Origin: Myotis daubentonii
Lineage: Eukaryota > Chordata > Mammalia > Chiroptera > Vespertilionidae
NCBI RefSeq assembly: GCF_963259705.1
Contig: NC_081840.1
Span: 99,740,626-99,804,625, forward strand
Reading direction: 5' to 3'
DNA: 64,000 nt
Shown here: piece after piece, positions 24,265 to 36,904 of the stretch
How positions within the stretch are numbered: position 1 is the first letter of the stretch
Layout of the letters: each line of letters starts with the position of its first letter
Translations under genes and position numbers: made by a program
The notes under the pieces: model-generated
The model's database searches: none
Told to the model about the DNA's origin: nothing
Seen by the model: only the letters and a program-made list of their open reading frames with translations

Positions 24265-26105
24265 ACCTATCAATAATAACCTTAAATTTAAATAGATTAA
24301 ATGCTCCAATCAAAAGATATTGGGTAGTTAAATGGATATGAAAACATGACCCAATTATACGCTGTCTACAAGAGACCCACCTCAAAATGAAAGATTCACA
24401 CACGATGAAAGTGAAGGGATGGAAAAAATTTTTCCATGCAAATGGAAATGAACAAAAGCTGATGTAGCAATACTCATATCTGACAAAATAGACTTCAAAA
24501 TGAAGGCCATCACAAGAGACAATAAAGCTCACTACATAATACTAAAGTAATCAATCCAACAAGATGATGTAACCCTGGTAAACATATATGCACTGAATAT
24601 TCGAGCAGCCAAGTCTAAAAAAACAAACAAACAAAGAAAAAAACAAACAAAAACAAAACTTCTAGAGAGAGCTCAACAGCAATACAGTCATAGTAGAGAA
24701 CTTCACTGGATACGTCTTCCAGACAAAAAATTAACAAGAAAACAGTGACTCTAATGATATACTAAGAAACAGTGACTCTAAATGAAAAGGTCAGATGGAT
24801 TTAACTGACATTTATAGAACATTTTACCCCAAAGCTGCAGAATATACATTCTTCTCAAGTGCACATGGGTGATTCTCAAAGATAGACCACATGTTAGGAC
24901 ACAAAACAAGTCTCTATAAGTTCATGAAGACTTAAATTATATCAAGCATCTTCTCAGATCACAATGGAATGAAATTAGAAATCAACTACAGGAAAAATAC
25001 TCAAAAACATTCAAACATATGGAGGCTAAGTAGCATTTTATTAAACAATGAATGGATTACCAATGGGGTCAAGAAATAAATAAAAAACTTCCTGGTAACA
25101 AATGAAAATGAATACACAACAACCCCAAATCTATGAGACACAGCAAAAGCAGTCCTGAGAGGGAAATTCATAGCACTTACAAGCCTACTTGAAAAAACAA
25201 GAAAAATTAATAATAAACTATTTAACCCAAAAATTTAAAGATTTAGAATGACAAGAAATGTCCAGAGTACATAGAACAAAGAAAATAACAAAGATTAGAG
25301 CATAAATAAATGATATAGAGAATAAACATAAATACAAAAAATCAATGAAACCAAGAGCTCATTCTTTGAAAAGATAAACAATTTGATAAACCATTAGCAA
25401 GAATCACTAAGAAACAAAGAGAGAGGACCCAAATAAGTAAAATCAGAAAAGAAAGCAGTGAAGTAACAACTGACACTGCAGAAATACAAAAGATTATTAA
25501 AAAAAAAATACTATGAATAGCTATATGCCAACAAGCTGGCAAATGTGGAGGAAATAGACAAATTCCTAGAAAAATACACTCCTCTAAGTCTAAATCAGGA
25601 AGAATCAGAAAACCTGAAGAGACCAATAACAACTGAGGAAATAGAAACAGTAATCAAAAAACTCCCAGCAAAAAAAAGCCCTGGCCTGGAAGGTGCCACA
25701 GGGGAGTTTTAACAAACATTCAAAGAACTATCACCTACACTTCTCAAAATACTCCCAAAAACCCAAGAGGAAGGAACATGTCCAAGCTCTTTTTATGAGG
25801 CCATCATTATCCTAATTCAAAAACCAGATAAAGACACTATAACAAAAGAATTATGGGCCAATATCTCTGATGAACCTAGATACTAAAATCCTCAACAAAA
25901 TTTTAGTAAATAGGATCCAGCAATACATTAAAAAGTTTATACACCATGACCAGGCAAGATTTATTCCAGGAATGCAAGGCTGGTACAATATGCACAAATC
26001 AATGAACCCGACACATTACATAAACAAATTGAAAAACAAAAATCACATAATCATATCAATAGATGCAGAAAAAGCATTAGACAATATCCAACACCCATTT
26101 TTAGA
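24265..26105 (+). pseudogene. L1 ORF2 fragment (endonuclease to early reverse transcriptase)
   Basis: Codons for a LSIITLN-like start, the 'CCLQETH' and 'VKGWKKFFHANGN' blocks of the endonuclease, and DKIDFKMKAITRDNKAHYI-like sequence follow in order. Later come the linker (aaaaagccctggcctggaag, 'SPGLDG' region), [17 protein letters not shown] and [21 protein letters not shown], then [16 protein letters not shown], the first reverse-transcriptase motifs. Stops and frameshifts are frequent. It breaks off before the FADD box. Confidence 0.8.
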
Positions 26106-26149
26106 TGTTTCTTTTGATAATATTGTCTATCTTGACACCAATTTCATAT

Positions 26150-27480
26150 TATCTTAATTACACTATTCTGTGCCACTGACCAATTTATCTATCATGATGC
26201 CATTACAGTCTCTTAATTGCTAAAGTTTTATAAGAAATATTGAATAAGGTAATGTGAATTCTTTGTTCCTATTTTTCAAATTTGTTTTGGTTTTCCTAGC
26301 TTCTTTACATTTCCATATGAATTTTAAAATCAGCTTGTAAGTTTCTGTAAAACAATATTTATAAAATAGATTTGATTGGGAATAATTTTTTTCTATTGAT
26401 TAATTTGGGGGTAATCTGACATTATTAACTATATGGTGTCATCTGACCCATTACACTGGCAAATTACTCCATTTACTTAGGTAGTTTTAAGTGTACAGAT
26501 TTTATACATTTCTCTAGACTTATTCCTATGTATATCACATTTTTATGCCATTTTTAAATGGAATTAAAAAATTCAATAGCTAATTGTTCATTGGTAATAT
26601 ATAGAAACTAGAGGCCTGGTGTACAGATTTGTGTACTGGTGGGGTCCCTCCGTCTGGCCTGTGGGGATCAGGCCAAAACCAGCTCTCTGGCATCCCATGA
26701 GGGATCCCAGATTGCAAGAAGGTGCAGACCAGGCTGAGGGACCCCACTGGTACACGATTGGGGCTGGGGAGGGACTGTGGGAGGGCTCCAGGGTGTGTCT
26801 GGCCCATCTTGTACAGTCCCAAAGGGCCGGACTCCAGCAGCAAGCTAACCTACTGATCATAGCATCTGCCCCCTGGTGGTCAATGCGTGTCATAGCGACT
26901 GGTTGAATGAACGGTTGAACACTTAGCATATTAGGCTTTTATTATATAGGATAACTAATTTTTGCATATCAATTATGTATTCTGCAATCTTCCTAAAGTC
27001 ACTTAGTAGTTCTTACAGCTTTTTTGTAGGTTCCATAAGATTTTTCTATGTAAATGATAATGCCATCAACACATAGAATCAGTTTTACTTCTTCAGGAGA
27101 AAATATTCAAGTCCTTAATCATAAGTATGAGGTTAGCTATACATTTTCCATTGATAACTTTTATCAATTTGAGGGAATTTCCTTCAATTTCTTGTTAACT
27201 ATGAGCTCTAATTATACATATATTAGGCCACTTGATATTGTCCAAAGCTCAGAGATATGGTTCATGATTTTTAGTCTTTCTTTTCTCTGTTTCATTTTGT
27301 TTAGTTTCTATTGCTCTGTCTTCAAGTTCACTAATCTTTTCTTTTGTAATGTACTCTGGCTGCTTTTACATTGACGTTACACAGGTTAAAATTTGATACT
27401 ACTTCATTCTCATGGTTTGACTTCTAGTAAGTTACCCTCTCCAAGTCTCATTTTCCTCATTAATAATTCAGGGGAAATAA
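26150..27480 (-). mobile_element. Old L1 (L1M) ORF2 region, antisense, split by a Helitron
   Basis: The antisense L1 phrases 'acatttccatatgaatttta', 'tcagcttgtaagtttctgta', 'ttttgtaggttccataagat' and 'cagttttacttcttcagg' come in the right order on both sides of the Helitron at 26608-26951. Strongly diverged. Confidence 0.65.
26608..26951 (-). mobile_element. HeliBat-type Helitron (copy 4)
   Basis: CTAG at 26608-26611 with a mutated terminal hairpin (gtacacaaatctgtacac on the minus strand). The 5' end is tcctatataataaaagccta, with TC at 26950-26951. Flanks are A (26607) and T (26952). It lies inside antisense L1. Confidence 0.9.
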
Positions 27481-27486
27481 AAGTCC

Positions 27487-27895
27487 TGGGAGGGTTAATT
27501 TTATGTGTCCACATCGTTAGATTACGGTGCTCAGTTGTTTGGTCAAACATTAGTCTAGATAATGCTGTGAAGATATTTTGTAAATATGACCATCAATTAC
27601 AATTAGTTGACTTTAAAGGGAGAGTACCCTTTATACTGTGGGTGGGCCTCATCCAATTAGTTGAAGCAAAAACCAAGATGTCTGGACAAGAAGGAATTCT
27701 GCTTCAAGATAGAAATCTTCTAACATAGAAATCCTGCCTGAGTTTCTATCCTATCAGGCTGTCCTGTGGATTTTGGACTCAAGGCTGCAACTCCAACTCT
27801 TTCCTGAATTTCCAGCTTTCTGGCCTGCTCTATAAATTTTGGACTTGCCAGTATCTGCAATCACATGAGCCAATTTTAAAAATAAATTTCTCTAA
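27487..27895. mobile_element. ERVL-type LTR-like fossil
   Basis: Phrases ggttaattttatgtgtccac, 'tgtttggtcaaacattagtc', 'gtgggtgggcctcatccaat' and 'tttggacttgccagtatctg', ending 'aaaaataaatttctct', follow a widely dispersed mammalian LTR. I think it is MLT2/ERVL-like but cannot fix the subfamily. Confidence 0.45.
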
Positions 27896-30674
27896 GTAGA
27901 ACAATTATCATGATCAGTTATTTTGTTCTCTCCCAGTCTCTTTCCTATACTTTCCTTATCATGTATTTAAAATTTTAAAATAAATTATTGGTACATAAAA
28001 ACTAATAATATAAATGTTGCAAATAACTTAGGTGTGTGAGATTGCCTTCTATCATTTGCAGGTTGTCTTCCATAAGCTGCAATATATAAGAAAGTATTTA
28101 AAATGAAATAAATTTTCTCTTAAAGTATGGCAATTTACAAATTAAACAAGTACATGTGTGTAGGTTCAACAGTGGAGGACTATGGGGAAAGTGGCAGATA
28201 CTATTTTCCCATGAGCTTCAAATTTTTACATTTATTTTCTATACAGGGCTGCCCTGAAATTTTCTTACTCCACTTCCTTCACAGAAGCAGCCACTGGGGC
28301 TAGTGAAAAACTTGGGGGTCAGAGCCGGAAAATTGAAGTAGGGGGACCCAATAAAGTGGCAGAATGAGGTTGGACTTATAACGAAAGAAAAATCAAGCCC
28401 CCATTTTTATACTAAACAATCCAAGGTAATAGTTATCTACTAAACCAAGTAGGATATAATAGCTTGACTTTCCCCTCTGGGCCCTAGAAAATTAAGTGGT
28501 AAGAGGAATCTTTTAAACTAGAACTTTCTCTGCTGAAAATATTTTAGTTTTTCCTCTTACATTATTATGTACACCATCACCATAACATTAAATCCTGGTA
28601 TTCTTGGCAGTGTGTTTTTAATAATAAGCATCTATGCAGATGAAGTGGGACTTCCACATTATGTGTGGACCTTCACCCTATCAACCTATTTGCTCGAGTA
28701 GATGTATGTATTAATTCCATTACAGGACTATAACTTACATAATGGATGAGCTCTCATCACTTTCTGTAGACAAAGGGACTTAAGAACCAGGAGAAAAGGC
28801 AATAGTATTCATTCTAGTATACATGCATAACTTATAGCATTGGGAAATAAATGGGGGATAATTATAGGAAAATATTAGAAATTTAATTTATCTAGTGTTT
28901 CTTTTGTTTTGTTTTTGTAGTAGATTTAGGAAATTGAAGTGTGTAAGCCAAAGCAGTTGAAGTTTTAAGTCCTAGGAAATTCTGATATATGACTATTTTA
29001 GACACATAAAAATTTTAAATTTCTTGCTCTGAAAAGAGACACATAAAAAAAGAAATGGGAGTAAGAAAAGAGACACTCATAATCCAAGAATGAATTTTAA
29101 AATGGTGCTTCATTTATTCATTTAACCTTCATGATTTGATTCCTGCTATGAAACTGGCACAAGTAAACACTGCATGAGCCATTTTAGAAAAAAATTCAGA
29201 TGAAAAGCTTTGGTAGAAAGGGACCTATACTGTATATTAATTGGTAAATATCATTTCTCTAAAACTTTTGACTTTATGTGTTTATTAGCTTTTTCTTGAC
29301 AGTTTCTAGTCTCCACGGTTGAGTCATTATTTTTGTTTTAAAAAAAAGCCAAAATTCATGAAAAAAAAACATATAAAAGAAGACTAGTTTAATTTTGAAA
29401 TTATAGATATTCCAGGAAACAATAAAGTTAACACTTTTGGATCACTTTCATGTTCACAGGAAAATATATTCCACCAAATATGAACATGAAGCAATATTAC
29501 CTAGAATCCATTAATAGTTTTGCAGCTTTATTATAAGACTGAGATTTTATTATTCCCACTATAGCAGAGCATTTTATGAAAATGGCTTTAAATCTCAACA
29601 ACTACCCCTGAATTCATGCCAAATTACTTTTTACCCCCAATCAGTGGACTGTACCATTAAATGAAAATATGAAACTTTGAAGAATATCTTCAGAGACATT
29701 ACAAATTACTTCGACATGAAATCATCTCATATAAGATGGTTTGATAATCAGAACAGGAAGATTTCTGAAGAGGATGAAATATTTATTTTAAGGGCCAATG
29801 AGTCAGGGGACACATAGTGTACTTGTAATATGTTCAGTAAATCACTATGTTCTCACTTCAGGGACTCCAAACTCTGCAAATTCCTCTAAACTGAATTTTG
29901 GTTGTTCAACAAAACCAGATATTGCACTATACTAAGAAATAACTTAACAAATAGCAATATAGATGTTGGTTTTCCCTCTCCTCCCTCTGACACTTCTCTG
30001 GAATTTCCTTCTTTTCTTTTGTGCAAGAGATTCTTTTTTTCCATCATTCTTCTAATGGTGATTGGTTCATATCATTTTTGAACATGTATTTTTTTTTAAA
30101 AAAAATATCAGATTAAAAAAATTTTAGCCTTACATTGTCCCATAAAAATTATGCTCTGATTAAAACCAGACCCAGATCATAGATCTGCTTTCTTTCTTTC
30201 TTTTTTTTTTTTTCTGAAAAACAAACAAGAGAAATTTCAATAAAAACATTCCACTTCCCACCAGAGATGCTGGTGATGGTAATCCAGGTATTACCCTATC
30301 TGCAAATATGCATCCAGCACACAGGGCCTGCATGGAAGTATTTTAAAAGCTTAACCTAAGATTTTCATATTAAGAATGGAATGTAGTGTCTTTTGATTTC
30401 TTAATGCCCTATTTTTGAAGAAACAGACGTTCTAAAATGACCTGGGCAATGTCCTAAGACTACTACCAGGTATCCTGTGGAATAATGAGCTCACCAGGGT
30501 CTCTTTCTCAGCCCTTTTTAAAAGTGGAGAGTCAGCACCAAAAGATACATGAAAAGGCTGTTCACTGCAGAATCCCTTTATAATGGCCACTAAGGACACA
30601 CAGCTGAACTTCCCATGAAGAGGAGACTGAAAAAGTTGAAGTATGGAAGGCACACTATTAGAGGGTTTAGAACA
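27896..30674. other. Long AT-rich stretch with no recognised gene or repeat
   Basis: About 2.8 kb without ORFs above 90 codons or familiar repeat blocks. A T-rich pyrimidine stretch lies at 30190-30215. Confidence 0.35.
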
Positions 30675-30885
30675 GAAGCACTGGAGACCAGTTGCCACTT
30701 ACTAGTCATGGGACCTTGGGCAAGTTACTTAAACCTTAATATTCTCATCTGTAAAGTAGGGATAAAAGTAGTAGCTAATTTTTAAGTTGAAGTGAAGTGT
30801 GAGATACTAGTTGCTAGCATACCAATCACCTAGAACAGTGCCTGGCACATAATAGGTGCTCAATAAATATGTGTTGTAGAAATAT
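30675..30885 (+). mobile_element. MIR SINE
   Basis: Contains accttgggcaagttacttaa, 'attctcatctgtaaagtagg', 'gataaaagtagtagcta' and 'agtgcctggcacataatagg', ending tgctcaataaatatgtgt. A clear full core and tail. Confidence 0.92.
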
Positions 30886-31079
30886 AAAAGGATTGCAAGA
30901 GTGCCCAGCATATAGTTGGCACCCAGATGGTAGCTATTATTATGGTATATCCATATAATATAATATAATATTTATCAGTAATTAAAAAACCTTATGTGTC
31001 AATATGTAAGAATACATTTAAACATTTTAATTATGATATAAATTTCAAGGTATAAGGTGTTATAATTTTTATAAGAAAA

Positions 31080-31885
31080 CTAGGGGCCCGGTGCACGAAA
31101 TTCATATTCGTGCACTGGGTGGGAGGGGGAGAGAGTGTCCCTCAGCCCAGCCTGCCCCCTCTCACATACTGGGAGCCCTCAGGTGTTGACCCCCATCACC
31201 CTCCGATCGCCTGATCGGCCCCTTGCCCAGGCCTGACGCCTCCGCCAGAGGTGTCAGGCTTGGACAGGGGACCCCCATCTCCCCCCGATCACTGGCTCTG
31301 GCCCCCGCCCAGGCCTGAGGCCTCTGGCCCAGGAATCATGCCTGGGCAGGGGACCCCCATCTCCCCGCGGTTGCAGGCTCCGCCCCTGCCCAGTCCTAAT
31401 GCCTCTGGCCTAGGTGTCCGGCCCGGGCAGCGGGGACCCGCAGTGGCAGCGGCCCCGCGGTCGTGGGCTTCGCTTTAGTCCCAGGCAAGGGACTCCTAGC
31501 TCCCGGGACTGCCAGCTTCGACCGTGCCCAGCTCCCATTGCTGGCTCCACCCCTACTTCCTGCTGTCACTGGCCAGGGCGGCAAAGGCACCTGATTCTCC
31601 GATCATGGCTGGGGGGCAGGGCAAAGGCGGCCCCAGGGCCGCCTTTGCCCTGCCCCCCAGCTCTTAGCTCCCCTCTGGGTTTCCGATCACTGTCAGTGGC
31701 AGGGGGCTTCTTCCTGCTTTCCCTTTCGCCTCCCTGCATTGTGCCTACATATGCAAATTAACCGCCATCTTGTTGGCAGTTAACTGCCAATCTTAGTTGG
31801 CAGTTAATTTGCATATAGCCCTGATTAGCCAATGAAAAGGGTAGCTCGTACACCAATTACCATTTTTCTCTTTTATTAGTGTAGA
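31080..31885 (-). mobile_element. HeliBat-type Helitron with about 82-bp internal repeats (copy 5)
   Basis: CTAG at 31080-31083. The terminal hairpin is perfect: GTGCACGAA and TTCGTGCAC with a 6-nt loop. Three internal units of about 82 bp start near 31226, 31308 and 31389. The 5' third carries a palindrome (31749-31816). TC end at 31884-31885, flanks A and T. A sister copy with six units lies at 51777-52812. Confidence 0.93.
31749..31816. repeat. 5' subterminal palindrome of Helitron copy 5
   Basis: Outer arms TGCAAATTAAC and GTTAATTTGCA enclose TTGGCAGTTAACTGCCAA, itself a perfect 18-bp palindrome. The same segment is repeated in copy 13 near 52676-52743. Confidence 0.85.
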
Positions 31886-31916
31886 TGGCCAAAATGTGCA
31901 GATATGTGTACACCTA

Positions 31917-32593
31917 TCCTATATACTAAAGAGGTAATATGTAAATTGACCCTCACTCCATCACACTGTCACAAGATGGCTGTGGCCACAGTGGAAGCGG
32001 TGTTCCCGTAACGAGCCGTAGCGAGCGGTCAGCAGGGACCTGAAGCTGCATGGTGCTGGGCCGGGGCAGAGGACCTGAGGCTGTGCCCCCTCCCCCGGAG
32101 CCGGGCTGGGGGACCTCTAGCCGCACCCCCTTTGTGGCAAGGCTTGAAGGGGGACCTCAGGCCACGCCCCCCGCCCTGAGCCAGTGGACCTGAGGCTGTG
32201 GCCCTCGCCCTGGTGCCAGGCTGGGGGAACTGAGGCTGTACCCCCAACCCAGCAGGGCTTGACAGGGGCCCTGTTGATGTGCCCCCTACCCAGTGGGGCT
32301 TGATGGGGGACCTGAGGCTGTGCCCCCCACCCAGTGGGGCTTGACAGGGGTGGGGCTGGCCCGGGCTGGGTCTCGCACAATTTTGAGGTGCACGCAGGTG
32401 GGTGGGGACTTGATTGTAGTTCCCGTGGCATGCCCCAGACTCTGACAGGGTTAAGAATTTCATATACATTTTACTAATTTTCTTTCATCTCTGACACTTC
32501 TATTATAGAGAAAGGGGAAAATAACAATCTTAAAATATTTCCTCGAATTAATTCCCTTTTAATGTGTATGAATTTTGTGCACTGCGCCACTAG
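31917..32593 (+). mobile_element. HeliBat-type Helitron (copy 6)
   Basis: Starts TCCTATATACTAAAGAGGTA at 31917 and ends CTAG at 32590-32593 after a degraded hairpin (gtgtatgaattttgtgcac). Flanks are A and T. The interior (32040-32400) is GC-rich with roughly 41-bp repeats around 'cagtggggcttga'. It lies 31 bp from copy 5 in the opposite orientation. Confidence 0.88.
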
Positions 32594-34139
32594 TTTTTAT
32601 ATATACACATTCACACATACAAGACTATCCTTAGAAGCATCCACAGGAACTGGTATGCTTATTTTCCTTTGCATTCTGTTTTGTACTGTTTGACTTTTGG
32701 CTGTTTGCATATGTGGCAGGTTGGTTTTCTGGGAAGCAAATTTTGAGTCAAGACTAATGTGTAGGACATTAATTAGGGAGGGCTCTGGTGGAGGGGAGGG
32801 GAAGAAAGCAGGACTGGGCAGAGGGAGAAGTTGATCTTTGATGGATTCCCAAAAAGGGCTTTAGTCAAACCCCCTGAAAGTCTGAAGCTGGGATGGCTCC
32901 TCAGAGTTGTTCCAAGATGGGAAGAGGGGACAGACCCTGATACCCCCAACTGATCAGGCACTGGATGCTGGCCCTGAAGGAGACGGACTTAGGTGAGGTC
33001 ATGTTCTTCAGCTGAAGCAATCCCTCAAAAGAGTCGATGGCTAAAGGCCTTCTTTCACCACATTTCCAGCACCTGGGCGATAAGTATCCCTTCCTGAAGG
33101 GACACCGGAAGCCCCATGATAGTATTCACGGCATTATTTGTTCTTTCAATAAATGAATGGCACAGCTATCAAATATGTAATGTCAAGTCTCAATAGTTAA
33201 AACATGGGTTAGCTCAATCATGGGAGATAGACAGGCTTTGTGTTGTGACTTACAGGATGCTGGGGCTATGTGCCCTCTGGCCTCCCAGTTTTTCTTATAC
33301 CACCCTGGAAGAAGTAGATGAGTTTTACCAATTTGTTGAGGGATGGTTTAAGCAGTGCTTCTTGGAGAAATTTATTTGTGTATGCTCACTGCCATAATGG
33401 TTTATTCAATAATTGTAACCTATCAATAATTCAGGAGTACAGGAGTTGGCCAGTAGGGAACAAGACATTGAAATTATCCAGTTTTCCTAGTTTAGACCTT
33501 AATAATATTAGTAAGAGTTAAGAGTAGATTTTCTGTACATCCACAGGAGGACGAATATAACATACAGCAGTGTTCTACAAAATGGGATGTGTGCACACTA
33601 AGGAACACAAAAGACAACAACTAGCCCTCTTTTTATGGCAGAGACATTTCTTAAGGAAATTTGAGAATTTCTATGTATACATATTTCTGTCTTTAAAAAA
33701 GGAAAAATAAGAAATAAATAAAGAACCCCTAATATTTACTAAACATACTTAGTCCATAAGCCAGACCACCTCATGCCAACTACAGTAGAAGAGAAAGTGT
33801 TAATTCCACAATGCAAAGGAGAGTGACAAAGATACCACTGCTTTTAGCATCATGTAACATCCTGCAGTTAACTTGTTCTTGATTAACTGGAATGCCAAAC
33901 AATATTATTTAATTTTAACAAATTTTCAAAAAATTATTATGTGGTACTGACTATTGACTATTTTTATAACATGGTATATTGAATTGACTCCTGGAACAGA
34001 AAAAAAATAATATTGGAACTGGAGAAATTAAAATAAAGTGTGTAGTTAATGAAAATTTATTAATGTTAATTTCTTAGTTTTAAGAAATATACTATGATTA
34101 CAGAAGATGTTAAAATTAGGAAAAGCTGGGTGAAGGGTA
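32594..34139. other. No gene recognised
   Basis: 32700-33110 has the composition of a degraded LTR or unique sequence but no block I can name. The rest is AT-rich. Confidence 0.3.
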
Positions 34140-34640
34140 TATGAGAATTCTTTTTAAAAGATAATTTTAAAAAATTTAAAATTATTGTTGACATACAATA
34201 CTATATTACTTTTATGTGTACAACATAGTGATTAAATACTTATGTAACTTATGAAGTGATCACCCTGATGAGTCTAGTACCCATATGATACCATATGTAG
34301 TTATTATAATGTTATTAACTATATTCCCTATGCAATACTTTACATCCCCATGACTATTCTGTAACTACCAATTTGTATTTCTTAATCTCTCCTCTTTTTC
34401 TCATATCTTCCAAGCCCCTCCTATTTGGCAACCATCGAAAGTTTTCTATGAGTTTGTTTCTGTTTTGTTTGATCATTTATTTTGCTTTTTTTTTTTTTTT
34501 TAGATTCCACATATAAGTGAAATAATACAGTATTTGTCTTTCTCTTACTTATTCTTCCTAGCATAATATCCTTGAGGCCCATCCATGTTGTTGAAAAAGG
34601 GCAAGATTTCATTCTTTTTTATAGTTGTAATATTACATTT
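34140..34640 (-). mobile_element. Old L1 3' end, antisense
   Basis: 'gttgacatacaatactatat', 'tgtgtacaacatagtgatta', 'cttatgaagtgatcaccctg', 'catatcttccaagcccctcc' and the later 'agattccacatataagtgaa' are the reversed L1M 3'UTR and ORF2 end. The same family is seen at 51115-51610. Confidence 0.85.
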
Positions 34641-35322
34641 TATATATGACTGCATGGAAATTCTTTGTTTTATCTTAACAAGCCTCTGTAAACCTACAAT
34701 TCTCTCAAATAGAAACTTCTTTATAAAAACCTATTTTAAAAATATAGATTTTTACATGTATTATTATTAACCATAAACATTGACCTAAGTGTATAGTGTT
34801 CTTTTATAATAGTACTAGATGATAAAACAAAATTATCATGATTAGAAAGCTATTTGAAATGAAGTATTCAGAATATTAAAAAAACAAACCTCTGGTTTTG
34901 TTTGAAGCTTGAAGTATAATATTGTATGATTCTCAATTCAGGATTTTAAAACATTTTACCAAATGTTTATACACAGAGGCCACTTTTGAGATTTCTTATC
35001 TAATAGCAGATATACTTTTGGAGAAACTGTGGCAAGGAAATAATTTAAATACAGCAATAATGAAAAATTAAAACACTCTCTTAAGTTATAAAATCCTTTG
35101 GAAGGCACAAAACACAAAATGTTAATAAAAATTACAAACTATGGGATGATTGTTGAATGAAAGTCGAGATACTTTTAACATGACTCTATAACTGAGCAGC
35201 TCAATTCTGTTTTAACAATAAATTATGTGCAGAAATGTTTTTATATGGGCTGCCAAAGAAAAGATGTACCAGAAAAATTACATTCTTAACAGTTAATGGT
35301 TCCTTTAATATGAAGAAATGAA
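34641..35322. other. AT-rich, no gene recognised
   Basis: No familiar repeat blocks. Confidence 0.3.
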
Positions 35323-35752
35323 GTTGACCTTTAAACAATGTGGGGGTTAGGGATGCCAACCACCCACATAGTCAAAAATCCAAATATAACATTTGACTCC
35401 TCAGAAACTTAACTACCAATAGCCTACTGTTGATGGGAGGCTTTACCAATGACAAAGTGTTGATTAACACATATTTTTGTCATATCTATATCTATATCTA
35501 TATCTATATCTATATCTATATCTATATCATCTATCTATATCTATATCTATATCTATATCTATATCTATATCTATATCTATATCTATCTTGAACTGTATTG
35601 TTACAATACAGTAAGCTAAAGAAAAGAAAATGTTATTGAGAAAGTCAGAAGGAAGAGAAAATACATATAGAGTACTGTATGTACTTACTGAAAAAACTTT
35701 GCATATAAGTGGACCCACACAGCTCACACTCACATTGTTCAAAGGTCAAATG
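35323..35752 (+). mobile_element. MER2-like Tigger (pogo) element carrying a hexanucleotide expansion
   Basis: The left end ttgacctttaaacaatgtgg and right end cacattgttcaaaggtcaa are inverted repeats. The interior matches the MER2 order: 'ctgttgatgggaggctttac', 'gattaacacatatttttgtc', 'caatacagtaagctaaagaa', 'atataagtggacccacacag'. About 100 bases of (TATATC)n have grown in the middle. Confidence 0.82.
35484..35586. repeat. (TATATC)n hexanucleotide microsatellite
   Basis: About 17 units of ATCTAT phase, with one interruption near 35527. Confidence 0.95.
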
Positions 35753-36904
35753 TAAGTGTAACTGCTCGGGAAGTGGTAGATTTGACAGACTTAAAAAAAG
35801 AAAAAACTTGAAGGAAAATGCACAGACCTGTTCCTTCTATGACATTCACTAATGCATCAGTCACAGGTACGTCATTACAGCAAAAAAGCTGAACTAGAAA
35901 TCCACAAAATGTTAAAATGTTACAGGATATCATTACTGTGATTACTTAAAAGCAAAATAGAAGTAGAGTCTTAATGAGATGGGTAATGGCCATTTAAATC
36001 CTCTGTGCCCTTAGAAAGTTATAAGTTATCTCATGGAAAAGCATTTTTAAAAAGCATTACTAAACTTTAAATATTTATTATGCTTTTACACATACAAATG
36101 TTCCAAATATGCTGGGGGTTTTTCCCCTGTGGTAATAAGGGGCTGACACACAATCTAGTAGAGATTTTTTAAATTACATACATTTAATATGTTCATCTGA
36201 AATAAAGGTGAGGAAGAAATGATGTTAAAATGAGCAAAAAAAGTAATAAATTTGGAATGAAATTTATGCAATAAAAAGAATAATTTGAAAATGGATGTTT
36301 GGAAATGTTCTAATTTATGTGGTTTTTATTGGCAGAAACAAATGTAAAAACTCATATCTGCACAAATAAAAATCCTGGAAAAAGAATTTTTAACCTGCCC
36401 TAAACTTTTCCAAATGAAGTATTTTATTGTGTTTTGAATATATTTGTCCAAAATACAAAAAATGTCACACCCCCCAATTAACTTGCAATAACTGTTTGAC
36501 ATTCAGAAAAATGGACATACACTAGCCCATAAGAAACAATGAGATAATTAGTGTATGGAATTAAAAAATCTGTATCATAATTTAGTAATTATAGTTTAAA
36601 AAGGCAGTACTTCCACTTGAACCAACATTCTTTGTAAAGCATATTTTTATTTATTCTAACTAAGTAATAAAATATAATGAACTCAAAACCATCACAAATT
36701 GTTTTTGATCTTGAAATAATCCCATGTTAAATCAATATTTTTACTAATAAAAATTTTTAAATCTTATTTAAATTATTTTCATTTAAAATCATTTATTTTT
36801 GGTATTTTATAATATGTATAAAATGTCAATACTAAAGCAAAATAGAATATATAAATAAATATAAGTATTAAATATTGAATATTTTAAATGTACTTATATT
36901 CTAA
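35753..36904. other. Very AT-rich, no gene recognised
   Basis: About 1.1 kb, especially AT-rich from 36600 to 36900. No familiar blocks. Confidence 0.3.

Larger units (their letters stand above)
20873..26105 (+). mobile_element. L1 LINE: 5'UTR, ORF1 and ORF2 up to early reverse transcriptase; 3' half missing
   Basis: The left end starts after a short A-run with a 5'UTR-like sequence (about 20880-21869). A decayed ORF1 lies at 21870-22756. ORF2 resumes after a processed pseudogene at about 24262 and runs through the endonuclease (about 24265-24900) into the reverse transcriptase, ending soon after the [17 protein letters not shown] block near 26103. There is no ORF2 C-terminus, 3'UTR or poly-A tail. 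The sequence then changes to an older antisense L1. Loss of the 3' rather than the 5' part is unusual for L1. Confidence 0.85.

Noticed and set aside
32029..32469. 146- and 104-codon ORFs on the minus strand
   Set aside because: Both translate the GC-rich tandem repeats of Helitron copy 6. Period not a multiple of three throughout.
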